Shown: piece by piece, positions 34,067 to 44,243 of the stretch
Layout: every line of letters starts with the position of its first letter
Numbering within the stretch: position 1 is the stretch's first letter
DNA from: GCA-2687025 sp964473525
GTDB lineage: Bacteria; Poribacteria; WGA-4E; GCA-2687025
Assembly (NCBI GenBank): GCA_964473525.1
Contig: CAYYPK010000019.1
Location: forward strand, 62,001-126,000
Length of the DNA stretch: 64,000 nt
Reading direction: 5' to 3'
Position numbers and translations under genes: made by a program
Notes under the pieces: model-generated
Databases searched by the model: none
What the model was told of the DNA's origin: nothing
What the model saw: only the letters and a program-made list of their open reading frames with translations

Positions 34067-35860
34067 ATGGCCGATTCTCCCGAGCAGGGCTCGCACGGCG
34101 CCGTTCGCCTAACCGTCAAGTCGGGTGGGTCGCCGATCGGCTCCACCATTGGTGTAGTCTCGGCGTTGGTGACGAAGGCCGTGAACCGCATCTCCGTAGC
34201 GGAACTCGTGCTGCTGGACGGCGACATGCCGGAAGCGTCGTTTCCCGTGAGCGACGGCGCGGAGTTCAAGCCCGGGTCTGAGATATCGATCTCCGCTGGC
34301 TACGAGAGCGGCGAGGAGACGATCTTCGAGGGCATAGTGGTCCGCCACGGCATCAGAATCACCGGCGACAACTACGCGCGCGCGGTAATCGAGTGTCGCG
34401 ACAAGGCGGTGGCGATGACCATCGGGCGGAAGAACGCGAACTACGTGGATTCCAGCGACAGCAGTGTCATGTCCACACTCATCGGCGCCTGCTCCGGGGT
34501 GTCGGCGAGCGTCTCCTCTACGACCACGACGTACAAGGAGCTCGTGCAATACTACTGCACCGACTGGGACTTCCTGCTGTCGAGGGCGGAGGCAAATGGA
34601 CAGGTGGTGCTCGTCGACGACGGTAAGGTGACGGTCGAGGAGCCGCGAACCGATGGCTCTCCCGCGCTCACGGTCACCTACGGCAGCGACCTGATCGAGT
34701 TCCACGCGGATGTCGACGCGCGCACCCAGCTGAGCGGGGTCACGGGCACATCGTGGGACATGAGCGCGGGCAAGGCGCTCGACAGCTCCGTCGCGGCCCC
34801 GCCATCACTTAACGCGCAGGGGAATCTGACCGCGTCCGACCTGGCAAGCGTAGCTGGGCCGGACGCGTTCCGCCTGCAAACGGCCGCGCCGGTCGAGAAG
34901 ACGGCGCTGGACGCGTGGGCCAAGGGCCGCCAACTGAAAGCCGGCCTCGCCAAGATACAAGGCTCCGTGAGATTCCAAGGCGACGCAAGCGCCAAGATCG
35001 GGACGCTGATCGGTCTGGCTGGCGTGGGCGCGCGCTTCGAGGGAAGCGTCTACGTCACTGGCGTACGGCATGACATCTCGGACGGCGACTGGACGACGGA
35101 AGCTGAGTTCGGCCTGGCGCCTGAGTGGTTCGCGGAGAGACGGGATCTGACCGCCCCGTCGGCGTCGGGACTGCTACCGGGGGTGGATGGTCTCCAGATC
35201 GGCATCGTGAAGAAGCTGGACGCCGACCCAGAAGGTCAATACAAGGTGCAGGTGTCCGTCCCAGTGCTCCAGGCGGAACCGGAAGGTGTGTGGGCGCGGC
35301 TTTCCACGTTCTACGCCTCCGACGGCGTGGGCGCCTTCTTCGTGCCGGAGATAGGCGACGAGGTCGTGCTGGGCTACGTGAACGGCGACCCATCCCACCC
35401 GGTAATCCTCGGCAGCCTGTACAGCACGAATCGCTCCGCCCCCTCGGAGCTCACTGCGGAGAACTACCTCAAGCAGTTCACAACCAAGGGCGAGCTGAGG
35501 ATGACCTTCGACGACGAGAACAAGGTCATCACAATCGTCACCCCCAACGAGAACCAGATAGTCATCAGCGACGACGGCAAGTCCATCACGCTAGAGGACG
35601 AGAACAGCAACAAGGTGGAACTGAGCGCCAGCGGCATCCTGCTGGACAGTCCCAAGGACATCACTCTCAAGGCGACCGGCAACATCTCGCTCACCGCGAC
35701 GCAGGAGATCAGTCTGAAGGCGACCACGGACGTGAAGGTGGCTGGAGCCAACATCAGCAACACCGCCGACATTGGGTTTGTGGGCAAGGGAAACGCTACG
35801 GCCGAGCTCTCGGCGTCTGGGCAGACTACGGTCAAGGGCGGCATCGTGATGATCAACTAG
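34067..35860 (+). CDS. eCIS central spike protein (VgrG/Afp8-like)
   Basis: 597 aa. An N-terminal gp27/GPD-like domain (about 1-350), then the gp5 OB-fold (about 372-450: KLDADPEGQYKVQVSVPV, FFVPEIGDEVVLGYVNGD, PVILGSLY), then a C-terminal beta-helix of short repeats (NKVELSASGILLDSPKD, SLTATQEISLKATTDV, GQTTVKGGIVMIN). The trimer forms the membrane-piercing needle and carries the PAAR tip encoded next. No extra effector domain is fused. Confidence 0.95.
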   Translation: MADSPEQGSHGAVRLTVKSGGSPIGSTIGVVSALVTKAVNRISVAELVLLDGDMPEASFPVSDGAEFKPGSEISISAGYESGEETIFEGIVVRHGIRITGDNYARAVIECRDKAVAMTIGRKNANYVDSSDSSVMSTLIGACSGVSASVSSTTTTYKELVQYYCTDWDFLLSRAEANGQVVLVDDGKVTVEEPRTDGSPALTVTYGSDLIEFHADVDARTQLSGVTGTSWDMSAGKALDSSVAAPPSLNAQGNLTASDLASVAGPDAFRLQTAAPVEKTALDAWAKGRQLKAGLAKIQGSVRFQGDASAKIGTLIGLAGVGARFEGSVYVTGVRHDISDGDWTTEAEFGLAPEWFAERRDLTAPSASGLLPGVDGLQIGIVKKLDADPEGQYKVQVSVPVLQAEPEGVWARLSTFYASDGVGAFFVPEIGDEVVLGYVNGDPSHPVILGSLYSTNRSAPSELTAENYLKQFTTKGELRMTFDDENKVITIVTPNENQIVISDDGKSITLEDENSNKVELSASGILLDSPKDITLKATGNISLTATQEISLKATTDVKVAGANISNTADIGFVGKGNATAELSASGQTTVKGGIVMIN

Positions 35861-36048
35861 CCCTGGACGTTGTCGACTGCGGCGAGTGCCCAGGAACACG
35901 CCGGCAGCGGCCCAGAAGCGCCTTCCCTCGCAGGGGAGGCTAGGCGGGGTCGGCGGGCTCCAACACACTGCATGGCGGACCCCCAAGGTGGCGGGCCCAC
36001 GACCTGGGTCGGGCCCCGACTGGGTAGTGAACGAGGAGGCGGCTGGAC

Positions 36049-36339
36049 ATGCCCTTGGCAGCGCGACTCACGGACATGCACACGTGTCCCATGGTGACGG
36101 GCGTGGTGCCCCACGTCGGCGGGCCAACAATCGGCCCGGGCGCGCCCACGGTCCTCATCGGTGGCATGCCCGCGGCGCTCCTGGGAGACAACGTGACGTG
36201 CGTAGGGCCTCCTGACGTCATCATGATGGGTTCCACGACGGTGCTCATCACCAACAAGCCCGCCGCGCGCATGGGGGACACAACCGCACACGGGGGCAGC
36301 ATCACGTTGGGCTGCCCAACCGTACTCATCGGCGGCTAG
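36049..36339 (+). CDS. eCIS PAAR-repeat spike tip protein (Afp10-like)
   Basis: 96 aa, about the size of a bare PAAR domain: MPLAARLTDMHTCPM, GPGAPTVLIGGMPAALLGD, RMGDTTAHGGSI and CPTVLIGG. Conserved His (H11, and the HGG His) and Cys residues are placed to bind the single metal ion at the tip. It sits 188 bases after the spike gene; that gap shows no gene. Confidence 0.95.
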   Translation: MPLAARLTDMHTCPMVTGVVPHVGGPTIGPGAPTVLIGGMPAALLGDNVTCVGPPDVIMMGSTTVLITNKPAARMGDTTAHGGSITLGCPTVLIGG

Positions 36340-36348
36340 GAGCAATCC

Positions 36349-36789
36349 GTGGCGGACCTAATCCGCGAAGCGAACGAACGGGCGATCCTCGGGAGAGGGT
36401 GGGCTTTCCCGCCGGAGTTCAATGTCGGCGCGGGAACGGTATCGATGGTCGCCGCAGAGGACGACATCAAGCAGAGCCTGCACATCCTGCTCTCGACAGC
36501 GCGAGGCGAACGCGTCATGCGCCCAGACTACGGCAGTGGTCTCAGGGCGTTGGTATTCGAGGCGATTAATCCGACCACCGTGACGGAGTTGCAGGATGTC
36601 GTGGAGCGGGCGGTGCTGTTCTATGAGCCCCGCATCGAGCTCAACAGCGTCGACGTGGACACGACCAAGGCGCACGACGGGGTGGTCGCACTCCGCCTGG
36701 AGTACACCGTGCGGTCGACGAACGCTCGCAGCAACATGGTGTACCCGTTCTACTACGGTGAAGCGACTCACCGCTCGATGTCCGAATGA
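36349..36789 (+). CDS. eCIS baseplate wedge protein (gp25/Afp9-like)
   Basis: 146 aa from a GTG with TAGGAG upstream. The gp25-like signature is clear: DIKQSLHILLSTARGERVMRPDYGSGL then RALVFEAINPTT, and EPRIELNSVDVD near the end. gp25 nucleates sheath polymerisation on the baseplate in T4, T6SS and eCIS. The spacing to the PAAR gene is only 9 bases. Confidence 0.95.
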   Translation: MADLIREANERAILGRGWAFPPEFNVGAGTVSMVAAEDDIKQSLHILLSTARGERVMRPDYGSGLRALVFEAINPTTVTELQDVVERAVLFYEPRIELNSVDVDTTKAHDGVVALRLEYTVRSTNARSNMVYPFYYGEATHRSMSE

Positions 36790-36867
36790 GCGGACGGCGC
36801 CCAAGAGGCGCTAGGCCGCGGGCCTGACGCCGACGCGCGGCGAGCGTGACACGGAGACAGTGGTTCG

Positions 36868-39800
36868 ATGCGAGATTCCCGAGACGGCGCCAGTCGCGAC
36901 GACCGGCCCTTGCCCGCCCTGGCGGAGGACTACATCGGCGTCGACGAGATGTCGTTCGAGCAGCTGCTGGCGCACGCCGCGAAGCTGTCCAAACTGCTCG
37001 CGTACTACGGGGTGGACGACGCCCCCTCGGGGACGTGGGGTTCCTTCTTCATAACTGACGAAGCCATCCTCATCGGGGTGATCAAGGCGACCGACCTTCG
37101 GGGGATCGAGCGCGAGATGGCGCGCTTCCTGACGACGGTGCGCGATGGCGCGGCGCCGATCGGGCCGGACCTCACGAGCATGCCGACGTACGACTTGGCG
37201 CGCCGCATCAGCGTCTGGCACGGCCAGTTGAGCGCACCGTCCACGCCTGTCGGGGCCGCGTTGGCGAGGCGGGTCCACTCGGTGGCGCGCGAGAAGCTGA
37301 GGCCGGAGTTGCCGTTCCTGCGCGCGTTCATGCTGCGGTGCGGAGTCGACGAGGCGACACTGCGAGGCGGTCTCGAGGCCATATGGCCGTCCGACCTCCT
37401 GGACACGGCCGCGTCGTCGGCGCCCCCTGAGGCCGGATTTACGCGCGGGGCGGTGAAGCGCAACTACGACGCATTCGCCAACGCCGTCGGATTCCTTCAG
37501 GCCGGTTGTGACCGTCTCCTGGAGGACTCCCTGACGAGCCACGAACACGACCCCGCGATTGCTCAATATGTCGCCTTCACGCGGCTGTTCCAGAAGGCGC
37601 AGCAAGAGCTGAACGGCTTCGCCCGTCGCCATCGTGAGTTCTACTACGACGAGGTGCTGAAGTCAGAGCCAACGCCGTTCACGGCAGATCGTACATACCT
37701 GCTGCTGAAGACGGACGCGGTGGATCGCGAGGGGTACGTGGAAGCTGGCACGGAGTTCCCCGCGGACACCGAGGGAACCGTTTTCACGGCGGACGAGGAT
37801 CTGCTTGTTGACGGCACGCAAGTCAGCGCGCTCCGTACCCTGTGGATGCAGGACGATTCCTCCCGCGCGCTGAGCGAGGATCTGCCATACGCAACTGGAA
37901 TCGCTGCCTCGCACGTGGACACCTCCGAACCCCGCGTTGACATCAGTGAGGCGACCGCGTGGCCGCTATTTGGCGCGCCAGAGCCCGGCTCCGAACAGCC
38001 CCAACCTGAGCGGGCCGACGTTGGGTTCATCATCGCCAGCCCGGTCCTCCTCATGGCGGAAGGCGAACGGGAGATCCGCGTGCGGCTGCGGGTGATAGAC
38101 AAGGACTGGGAGGAAGGCTGCGCCCCGATACCCGACCTGGACCGCATCGTGAAGATCGTGCGTGCCGCGACTCCCGGGGCCTCGGGCGTCCACGACGCAT
38201 TCCACAAAGTGTTCCGGCGGCTGTTCCGGGTCGGACTCACCGTGGCGGACGGCTGGCATGAAGTGAGGGATTACCAGCCGTCCTGCCACCTCGTCGACGC
38301 CGACATCCCGCCCGACTGCCTCGAATTCAGACTCCGGCTCGCGCCGACCGTTGGGGCGGTGGGCCCGTATTCGCCCGACGTGCACGGCGGCGACTATGGC
38401 GGCGTGCTTCCCCTGCTTCGCTTCCTCGTGGACCCAGACGCGTACGTCTACCTCTACTCGTTCCTTGCGAAACTCGTCATCCGGTCGGTGGACGTTGAGG
38501 TAGGCGCACGCGCGGTGCGGAGGGTGCGCGCCTACAACCAGCTAGGCCCCCTGGCCACGGACGCCCCCTTCCAGCCGTTCGGGCCGCAGCCCGAGCAGGG
38601 CTCCTACTTCATCATCGGCGTGCCCGAAGCGGCGCGGAAGACACTGACTCGGTTTGAGGTGGATGTTGAGTGGGGCGGCCTGCCATCGGGCCTCGGCGGC
38701 CTGGACGCGCACTACAGCGCCTACAGTGAGTCGTTCGACGAGTCGCTGTTCACCGCGAGCGTGACGGCATTGAGGGACGGTGTCTGGGGGCCTACGGATG
38801 CCACCGACCAGCAGCACACGCCCCTCTTCGACGCGCCTGATGAGGGCCGGAGGCGGAGCGACAGGTCACGACTGTGCGTAGACGAGGCGCTACTGGGGGA
38901 ATACCAGCCGTACGCGCCCCGGGACGAGGACGAAGAGTTCGGTTACGACGCGCAAGCCAAGAGCGGCTTCTTCCGATTCACCCTCGCGAGTCCTGAATAC
39001 GGCTTCGGCCATCGCGAGTACCCGACGCGGATGACGGCGATCCTGACCGCCAACGCCCGACTCAAGCGCGCGCGCCTGGAAGAGCCGCTACCGAATCCGC
39101 CCTATGTGCCGACGTTCAACAGCGTGTCGGTGAGTTACAGCGCCGTCGCGACGATCGACCTCGGCTATCGTGTGTCGTCTGACGCGTCCCTGGCCTCCGT
39201 ACCGACCGCCTCTCCCGCGGCCCAGCCGACCACCGTAGAGCGCGCGTCCACGGCCAGTCAGCTGATCCGCGTCCACCCGTTCGGGCATGAGCGGGTCACG
39301 GCTTCGTCGTACCGAGGCATCTACCTGATGGCTCCGTATGAGGGCGCCGGTCACCTCATGATCGGCCTGTCGGCTCCACGGCTACCGTCCTCAGTCACCC
39401 TGTTCTTTCACCTGACGGAAGGCGCGTCGCCCCGCGTCGATGACACGGATGGGGACCCCACCTACCACTGGCACTACCTGTCGTCGAACCGGTGGCAGCG
39501 TCTGGAGCGGCGGCGCATCGTGTCCGACTCGACGGCCGGCTTTGCCCGCCCGGGCGTGGTGTGCGTCCGTCTACCCCGCGACATGGATCGCGACAACACC
39601 GTGTGCGGTTCGGGGCTCTTCTGGCTGCGCGTTGCGATGCACGGAAACCCCGCTTCCCTGGGTTCGTGCTACGGCGTCCACGCCCACGGGCTGGCGGTGA
39701 GTTGGCGCCCAGACGCTGCAAAAGCCTCGCGGCTGGCCGAGCCCCTGCCTGCAGGCACAATCACCGGCCCCCAATCGCCGGTGTCGGGGGTCGGCAGCGT

Positions 39801-40626
39801 GATCCAGATCCTCGACTCGTTCGACGGGGCGGCGCCGAGGACAGGCGACGATCTGCGGCACAGCGTCCGCGCCCGCCTGGGTCACAAGAACCGGGCCACG
39901 ACTCCCAAGGACTACGAGCAACTCATCCTCGAGCGTTTCCCAGAGGTGTACCGCGTTAAGTGCTTCTGCGGCCACGTCCGCCGACCCGCGATGGAGGGGC
40001 TTCCCGAGCCTGGTCACGTCCTCATCGTTGTCGTCCCGCAGCCGGGCGATGCCGAGACAGGGCGTGGGCGTCTGGGCCTTGATCGTCCGTTGCTCGCGGA
40101 GATACAGGAGTTCGTCGCGGAACGCGCGTCGCCGTTCGTGACCGTACGGGTGCGAAACCCTGTCTACGAACGCCTGCAGGTCCGATGCACGCCTACGTTC
40201 CGCGGTGGCGCCATGGCACAGGATGGCTTCCTCGTGAACCGTCTCAACCAGGACATCAACGCCTATCTGTCGCCGTGGACGCCTAGTGGGCTGCGCCCGA
40301 GGTTCGGTTGGGCCATCCGCCTCTATGATGTCGAGTCGCGCATTACGGACCTGGACTACGTAGACGACATTGACGGGCTGTCCATGCTCCGAATCACGGA
40401 CATGGGCGACGACCACTACGATCTCTACGACTCCGCCGCCACCCGCGATCCTTCGACGGTGATCGAGGCGAAGATCCCGTGGAGCCTCGCCATCCCCATG
40501 CGGCGCCACTTCATCCAGACACTCGCGGACGGCGGCCATGAAGCGCCGCAGCCGCTGGGCATCCGAGAGATGGCAATCGGAAGCACGTTCATCGTTTCAC
40601 GGAGGCAGGACGATGCCACAGACTGA
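36868..40626 (+). CDS. eCIS baseplate wedge protein (Afp11/gp6-J-like)
   Basis: 1252 aa. The most recognisable part is near the C-terminus: GDDLRHSVRARLGHKNRATT, then PKDYEQLILERFPEVYRVKC, DxDY-type wedge motifs (DVESRITDLDYVDDIDGL) and a late PWSLAIPM, matching Afp11/Pvc11 and baseplate J proteins. The long N-terminal region (LSKLLAYYGVDDAPSGTW) also fits Afp11-size eCIS homologs. Together with Afp12 it forms the wedges that open during contraction. The following gene starts inside its last codons. Confidence 0.92.
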   Translation: MRDSRDGASRDDRPLPALAEDYIGVDEMSFEQLLAHAAKLSKLLAYYGVDDAPSGTWGSFFITDEAILIGVIKATDLRGIEREMARFLTTVRDGAAPIGPDLTSMPTYDLARRISVWHGQLSAPSTPVGAALARRVHSVAREKLRPELPFLRAFMLRCGVDEATLRGGLEAIWPSDLLDTAASSAPPEAGFTRGAVKRNYDAFANAVGFLQAGCDRLLEDSLTSHEHDPAIAQYVAFTRLFQKAQQELNGFARRHREFYYDEVLKSEPTPFTADRTYLLLKTDAVDREGYVEAGTEFPADTEGTVFTADEDLLVDGTQVSALRTLWMQDDSSRALSEDLPYATGIAASHVDTSEPRVDISEATAWPLFGAPEPGSEQPQPERADVGFIIASPVLLMAEGEREIRVRLRVIDKDWEEGCAPIPDLDRIVKIVRAATPGASGVHDAFHKVFRRLFRVGLTVADGWHEVRDYQPSCHLVDADIPPDCLEFRLRLAPTVGAVGPYSPDVHGGDYGGVLPLLRFLVDPDAYVYLYSFLAKLVIRSVDVEVGARAVRRVRAYNQLGPLATDAPFQPFGPQPEQGSYFIIGVPEAARKTLTRFEVDVEWGGLPSGLGGLDAHYSAYSESFDESLFTASVTALRDGVWGPTDATDQQHTPLFDAPDEGRRRSDRSRLCVDEALLGEYQPYAPRDEDEEFGYDAQAKSGFFRFTLASPEYGFGHREYPTRMTAILTANARLKRARLEEPLPNPPYVPTFNSVSVSYSAVATIDLGYRVSSDASLASVPTASPAAQPTTVERASTASQLIRVHPFGHERVTASSYRGIYLMAPYEGAGHLMIGLSAPRLPSSVTLFFHLTEGASPRVDDTDGDPTYHWHYLSSNRWQRLERRRIVSDSTAGFARPGVVCVRLPRDMDRDNTVCGSGLFWLRVAMHGNPASLGSCYGVHAHGLAVSWRPDAAKASRLAEPLPAGTITGPQSPVSGVGSVIQILDSFDGAAPRTGDDLRHSVRARLGHKNRATTPKDYEQLILERFPEVYRVKCFCGHVRRPAMEGLPEPGHVLIVVVPQPGDAETGRGRLGLDRPLLAEIQEFVAERASPFVTVRVRNPVYERLQVRCTPTFRGGAMAQDGFLVNRLNQDINAYLSPWTPSGLRPRFGWAIRLYDVESRITDLDYVDDIDGLSMLRITDMGDDHYDLYDSAATRDPSTVIEAKIPWSLAIPMRRHFIQTLADGGHEAPQPLGIREMAIGSTFIVSRRQDDATD

Positions 40627-41479
40627 CCGAAAGACGCTGCGGGAGTACTTCGAGGACGGCCGCTTGCCTACGCAGGAGGACTTCTACGACCTCATCGACT
40701 CGACCTGGAACGTCCTCGACGACGGGCTCGAGAAGACCGACGACGCGGGGATCAAGGTGAATCAGTATGCCGACGGCGATCGGCTTATCAGCTTCATGCG
40801 CGCGCGGGAGGAGGTATGGCACGTCCACTGCGACAGCCAGGGCAGCCTGCTGTTTACCGACAGCCACACAGACAGGTCGGAGGCAGAACGGACAGCGCGC
40901 GACCTCCTGTGTCTAGCGCGCGGGCAGGACGGCGTGGGCCGCGTGGGCATCGGTACGGATACCCCCGAGGCGACCCTTGATGTCGCGGGGGTGGTGCGGG
41001 CGGAAGGGCGGCTTGGCGCGCCCACGACGCAGAACGGAGAAGTGTTGCGCGTTCCCGCGGACGGCGAGTGGCATCGCATCACGGGCGAGCTCCTTGGGTG
41101 CCATGCCTTCGAAGTCACCGCTGGCGTCGGCGGCCAGCCACGGTCTGGGCGGTTTGCCCTCATGCACGCCGTCGCCATGAACACGTACAACCCCACGGTA
41201 CGATGGCTCAGCTTCCTCGACAGGCGAAAGCAGATTCCTTGCCATCACGCCTACCACGTAAGGCGGCGCGACAAGCTAAAGCTGAGGTGGCGCGCGTACG
41301 GGAGCACGGGCAAGAGCAAACGCGACGAGCCGTACTGGCTGGAGCTGAAGTCCGCGAGCGACTACGGCGCCGGCGCCGACCCGCCCGTGCAGGTGCAGTA
41401 TTACATCACGCGTCTTTGGTTCGATCCGCACATGGATCACTGCCGGCCGGGGAGCCAAGCGCCGCCGCTGGCCCCGTAG
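40613..41479 (+). CDS. eCIS fibre-like/baseplate-associated protein
   Basis: 288 aa from the ATG at 40613 (GGAGGCAGG upstream), overlapping the Afp11 gene by 14 bases. The N-terminus RKTLREYFEDGRLPTQEDFYDLIDSTWN resembles a short attachment helix seen in eCIS and phage fibre-adjacent proteins. GVGRVGIGTDTPEATLDVAG (about 130-150) is the GIGTxxPxxxLDV motif frequent in tail-fibre and S74-peptidase stalks. The C-terminal beta domain may bind receptors. It may take the role of Afp13; it lacks the adenovirus-like repeats of the Serratia fibre. Confidence 0.7.
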   Translation: MPQTDRKTLREYFEDGRLPTQEDFYDLIDSTWNVLDDGLEKTDDAGIKVNQYADGDRLISFMRAREEVWHVHCDSQGSLLFTDSHTDRSEAERTARDLLCLARGQDGVGRVGIGTDTPEATLDVAGVVRAEGRLGAPTTQNGEVLRVPADGEWHRITGELLGCHAFEVTAGVGGQPRSGRFALMHAVAMNTYNPTVRWLSFLDRRKQIPCHHAYHVRRRDKLKLRWRAYGSTGKSKRDEPYWLELKSASDYGAGADPPVQVQYYITRLWFDPHMDHCRPGSQAPPLAP

Positions 41480-41531
41480 CCGAGACTCGACCACAGTATT
41501 GGGTCCGCCACCTGGGTGAACGGGTTGCCGG

Positions 41532-44243
41532 ATGCGGGACAGCACGACCATCGAACGTCGACGGGACGCGGACGACCCCGGCCGCTTCGAATTGCTGAAG
41601 CGCGAGGGACTTCGGCTGCTACAGGAGATGTCTGGGTCGCTGTGGACCGACTACAACCTCCACGACCCGGGGGTCACGATCCTCGAGCAGCTGTGCTACG
41701 CACTGACTGACCTCATGTATCGCACGGGGTTCGACACAGCGGACTACCTAGCGGACGAGCGTGGCGCCATCGACTACAGGGAGCAGGCCCTGTATCTGCC
41801 ACATGTCATCTTCCCCTGCCGACCCACCACCGCCCAGGACTATCGACGAGCGTTGTACGACGCGGTTCCCGAAGCACGATCCGTCCAGGTGGATGTCGAC
41901 GAGCAGGTGGATGTCGACGAGCAGAAGTCGTCCGCTGGGCTCTTCCGAATCGCTGTCGGGCTGAGCGCGTCTCTGTCCGACGAGGCGCGCGGCGGCGCCG
42001 TCGCTGGCGTACGCGCGGCGTACGCCGCCAAGCGCAACCTGTGCGAGGACGTTCGCGGCGATGTCGCGGCAGAGGCCCCACGCGCGTACACGCTGTCAGG
42101 CGAGATACGCATTGGTGGGACGCGACCGCCCGCGGAGATCCTCGGAGAGATCTACCTGAGGTGCGCGCGTAGGGCGTCGCCGCCTATCCAGTCGATCCCG
42201 TACGACACGCTGCTCCGGGAGGGCAAGTCTCTCTCCGACGTGTTCACGGGGCCTCGGACGCGACACGGGTACATCCCCGACGACGAACTCGCGCCAAAGC
42301 GGGCCGCCAAGCAGCCCGACATGGTAGCGGCCATCCGTCCCATCGAAGGGGTGCGTGATGTGCACGAGCTGTCGTACGCCCCGGCCGACGGACTGGACAC
42401 TGGCCCGGAGGCGGAGCCGCATGAACTACTGCTCCCCGCCGCTGACTCTGATCGCCGCGTCATCCTTACGAAGGGCGGCCGCGACTTCCGCGTAGCTGCG
42501 TCCGAGGTGAGGGCCGAATTCGACCGCCTCAACTCGGAGTATCTGGCGCTACGACAGAGCGAGGAGGACTTCCTAGACCTGGTCGATCCGCCCTCGGGCG
42601 TGGCCCGGGAATTCGCGCGTTACAGCTCCATACAGCGTGACTTCCCCGACGCGTACGGCATCAACGAGCTCGGCGTTCCCAAGTCTGAACCCGCAGCGGT
42701 TCACGCCAAGGCGAAGCAGCTCAAGGCGTACCTCCTCGTGTTCGAACAGCTCATGGCTAACTTCCTCGCCAATCTCGACAACGCTGGCCGGCTGTTTTCC
42801 GCGGACAAAGAGTTGGACAGCACCTACTTCTACCAGTGCCTCAGGCACGAGGATGTGCCTAACGTAGAGGAACTGTATGCCGCGTGGGACGACGAACTGG
42901 ACGCGATTCGCGCCGAGAGCCGGTGGAGGGACGCCAAGTCCAGGTGGGATGAAGAGCGGGCCAACACCCCCGATCCACCGTCCAGCGATGGTCAAGACCA
43001 GGACGCCGCTCCGCACATCCCGACGACGCGCTGGGTCGAGGCGAGCGCGTCCCAGTTGGCGCAACGGCTGGCGGACGCGCGCGCCCGGACGATGGCGGCC
43101 GGCTTAGCGGAGCTCGTGGCGGAGTGCGACGACTTCTACGATCGGCGCTCCCGCGTCCTGGACCATCTGCTGGCGCTCTACGGCGAGGGATTCACACAGA
43201 CGTCTCTGCGCCAATTCGACCCGTACCGCAGCGAGGACACGGCCGAACGCCTGCTCCGCAATAAGCTCAGCTTCGTGCGGGACATGAAGCGGATAACCCG
43301 GGACCGCGGCGCGGGCTTCAACTACCGATGCCCGGCGTGGGACACGGAGAACATCTCCGGGCTGCAGCGCAAGCTGACCGTGCTGCTTGGGCTGGGGCGC
43401 CCCACGACCAGATCGCTCGTGCAGCCGCTTGTCGACTGCCGTCTCGAAATCGTGCCGGACGCGGACGCAGAGCGCTGGCCTCCGCGGACGGTCGAGTCGG
43501 ACCTGATGCGCCTCGAGGACATTGAGGCCGACACGGGAGCGCGCGCGAAAGAGGTGCTGTTCCTTCCTGGCGACGCCAAGCGTGGGCGAGACGTAGTCCA
43601 GGAGATCGCGTTCCTCGCGCGGGGCCGTGTCGGCGAGTCGTTCCTGCGGGCCGGCATACGCCCCGAAAATTACCGCGTGACCGACACGCCTGGATCCTCC
43701 GCGGCGCGTCTGCTGTTCCGACCTGACGTCGAGCGTCCTTGGTGGCACATCGACTCATACGAGAACGAGGACGCCGCAATGCAGGCCGCGAACGACCTGC
43801 GTCAGTTGCTCGTGAACCTGAACATGGACTGCGAGGGGCTGCATCTCGTCGAGCACATCCTGCTGCGACCTACCGACGATGACGCGCCGCGTAGGCGCAC
43901 GTTCGCCGGATTCTACCCCTTCCGCGTCAGCATCCTCTTCCCAGCGTGGACGGCACGCTTCCGCGACGAAGCCTTTCGGGCGCTCGCCGAGGAGACCGTG
44001 GGGATCATCTGTCCCGCTCACATCTATCCAGAGTGCTACTGGCTGGAGTTCGGGCAGATGCAGCAGTTCGAGTGGCGGTACCGACACTGGCTGAGATACA
44101 AGGCCCGAGACGATGTGAACGTCGACGCGCTGGACGCGGCCGCGGCCGGCATAACAGAGCTGCTGCGGGAACTCGAACGCGCCAAGTATACGCCGCGGAA
44201 GGCGCCGCGCGGGCAGCGTGAGGGAGAGTCTGTTGGCAGATGA
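41532..44243 (+). CDS. eCIS baseplate protein (Afp12-like)
   Basis: 903 aa. The N-terminal SGSLWTDYNLHDPGVTILEQLCYALTDLMYRTGF is the conserved signature of Afp12/Pvc12-type eCIS proteins. LRxLLVNLNMDCEGLHLVEHILLRP and SILFPAWTARFRDEAFRALAEET in the last 150 residues are also characteristic. Partners with Afp11 in the wedge. A charged helical segment (about 455-495) rich in Asp/Glu/Arg is likely a family-specific insertion. An in-frame 18-base tandem duplication lies near residues 120-131. Confidence 0.9.
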   Translation: MRDSTTIERRRDADDPGRFELLKREGLRLLQEMSGSLWTDYNLHDPGVTILEQLCYALTDLMYRTGFDTADYLADERGAIDYREQALYLPHVIFPCRPTTAQDYRRALYDAVPEARSVQVDVDEQVDVDEQKSSAGLFRIAVGLSASLSDEARGGAVAGVRAAYAAKRNLCEDVRGDVAAEAPRAYTLSGEIRIGGTRPPAEILGEIYLRCARRASPPIQSIPYDTLLREGKSLSDVFTGPRTRHGYIPDDELAPKRAAKQPDMVAAIRPIEGVRDVHELSYAPADGLDTGPEAEPHELLLPAADSDRRVILTKGGRDFRVAASEVRAEFDRLNSEYLALRQSEEDFLDLVDPPSGVAREFARYSSIQRDFPDAYGINELGVPKSEPAAVHAKAKQLKAYLLVFEQLMANFLANLDNAGRLFSADKELDSTYFYQCLRHEDVPNVEELYAAWDDELDAIRAESRWRDAKSRWDEERANTPDPPSSDGQDQDAAPHIPTTRWVEASASQLAQRLADARARTMAAGLAELVAECDDFYDRRSRVLDHLLALYGEGFTQTSLRQFDPYRSEDTAERLLRNKLSFVRDMKRITRDRGAGFNYRCPAWDTENISGLQRKLTVLLGLGRPTTRSLVQPLVDCRLEIVPDADAERWPPRTVESDLMRLEDIEADTGARAKEVLFLPGDAKRGRDVVQEIAFLARGRVGESFLRAGIRPENYRVTDTPGSSAARLLFRPDVERPWWHIDSYENEDAAMQAANDLRQLLVNLNMDCEGLHLVEHILLRPTDDDAPRRRTFAGFYPFRVSILFPAWTARFRDEAFRALAEETVGIICPAHIYPECYWLEFGQMQQFEWRYRHWLRYKARDDVNVDALDAAAAGITELLRELERAKYTPRKAPRGQREGESVGR
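41889..41924 (+). repeat. In-frame 18-bp tandem duplication (two copies)
   Basis: GTGGATGTCGACGAGCAG is present twice in direct succession (41889-41906, 41907-41924), encoding VDVDEQ twice. The copies are identical, so the duplication is recent or slippage-prone. Confidence 0.9.
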
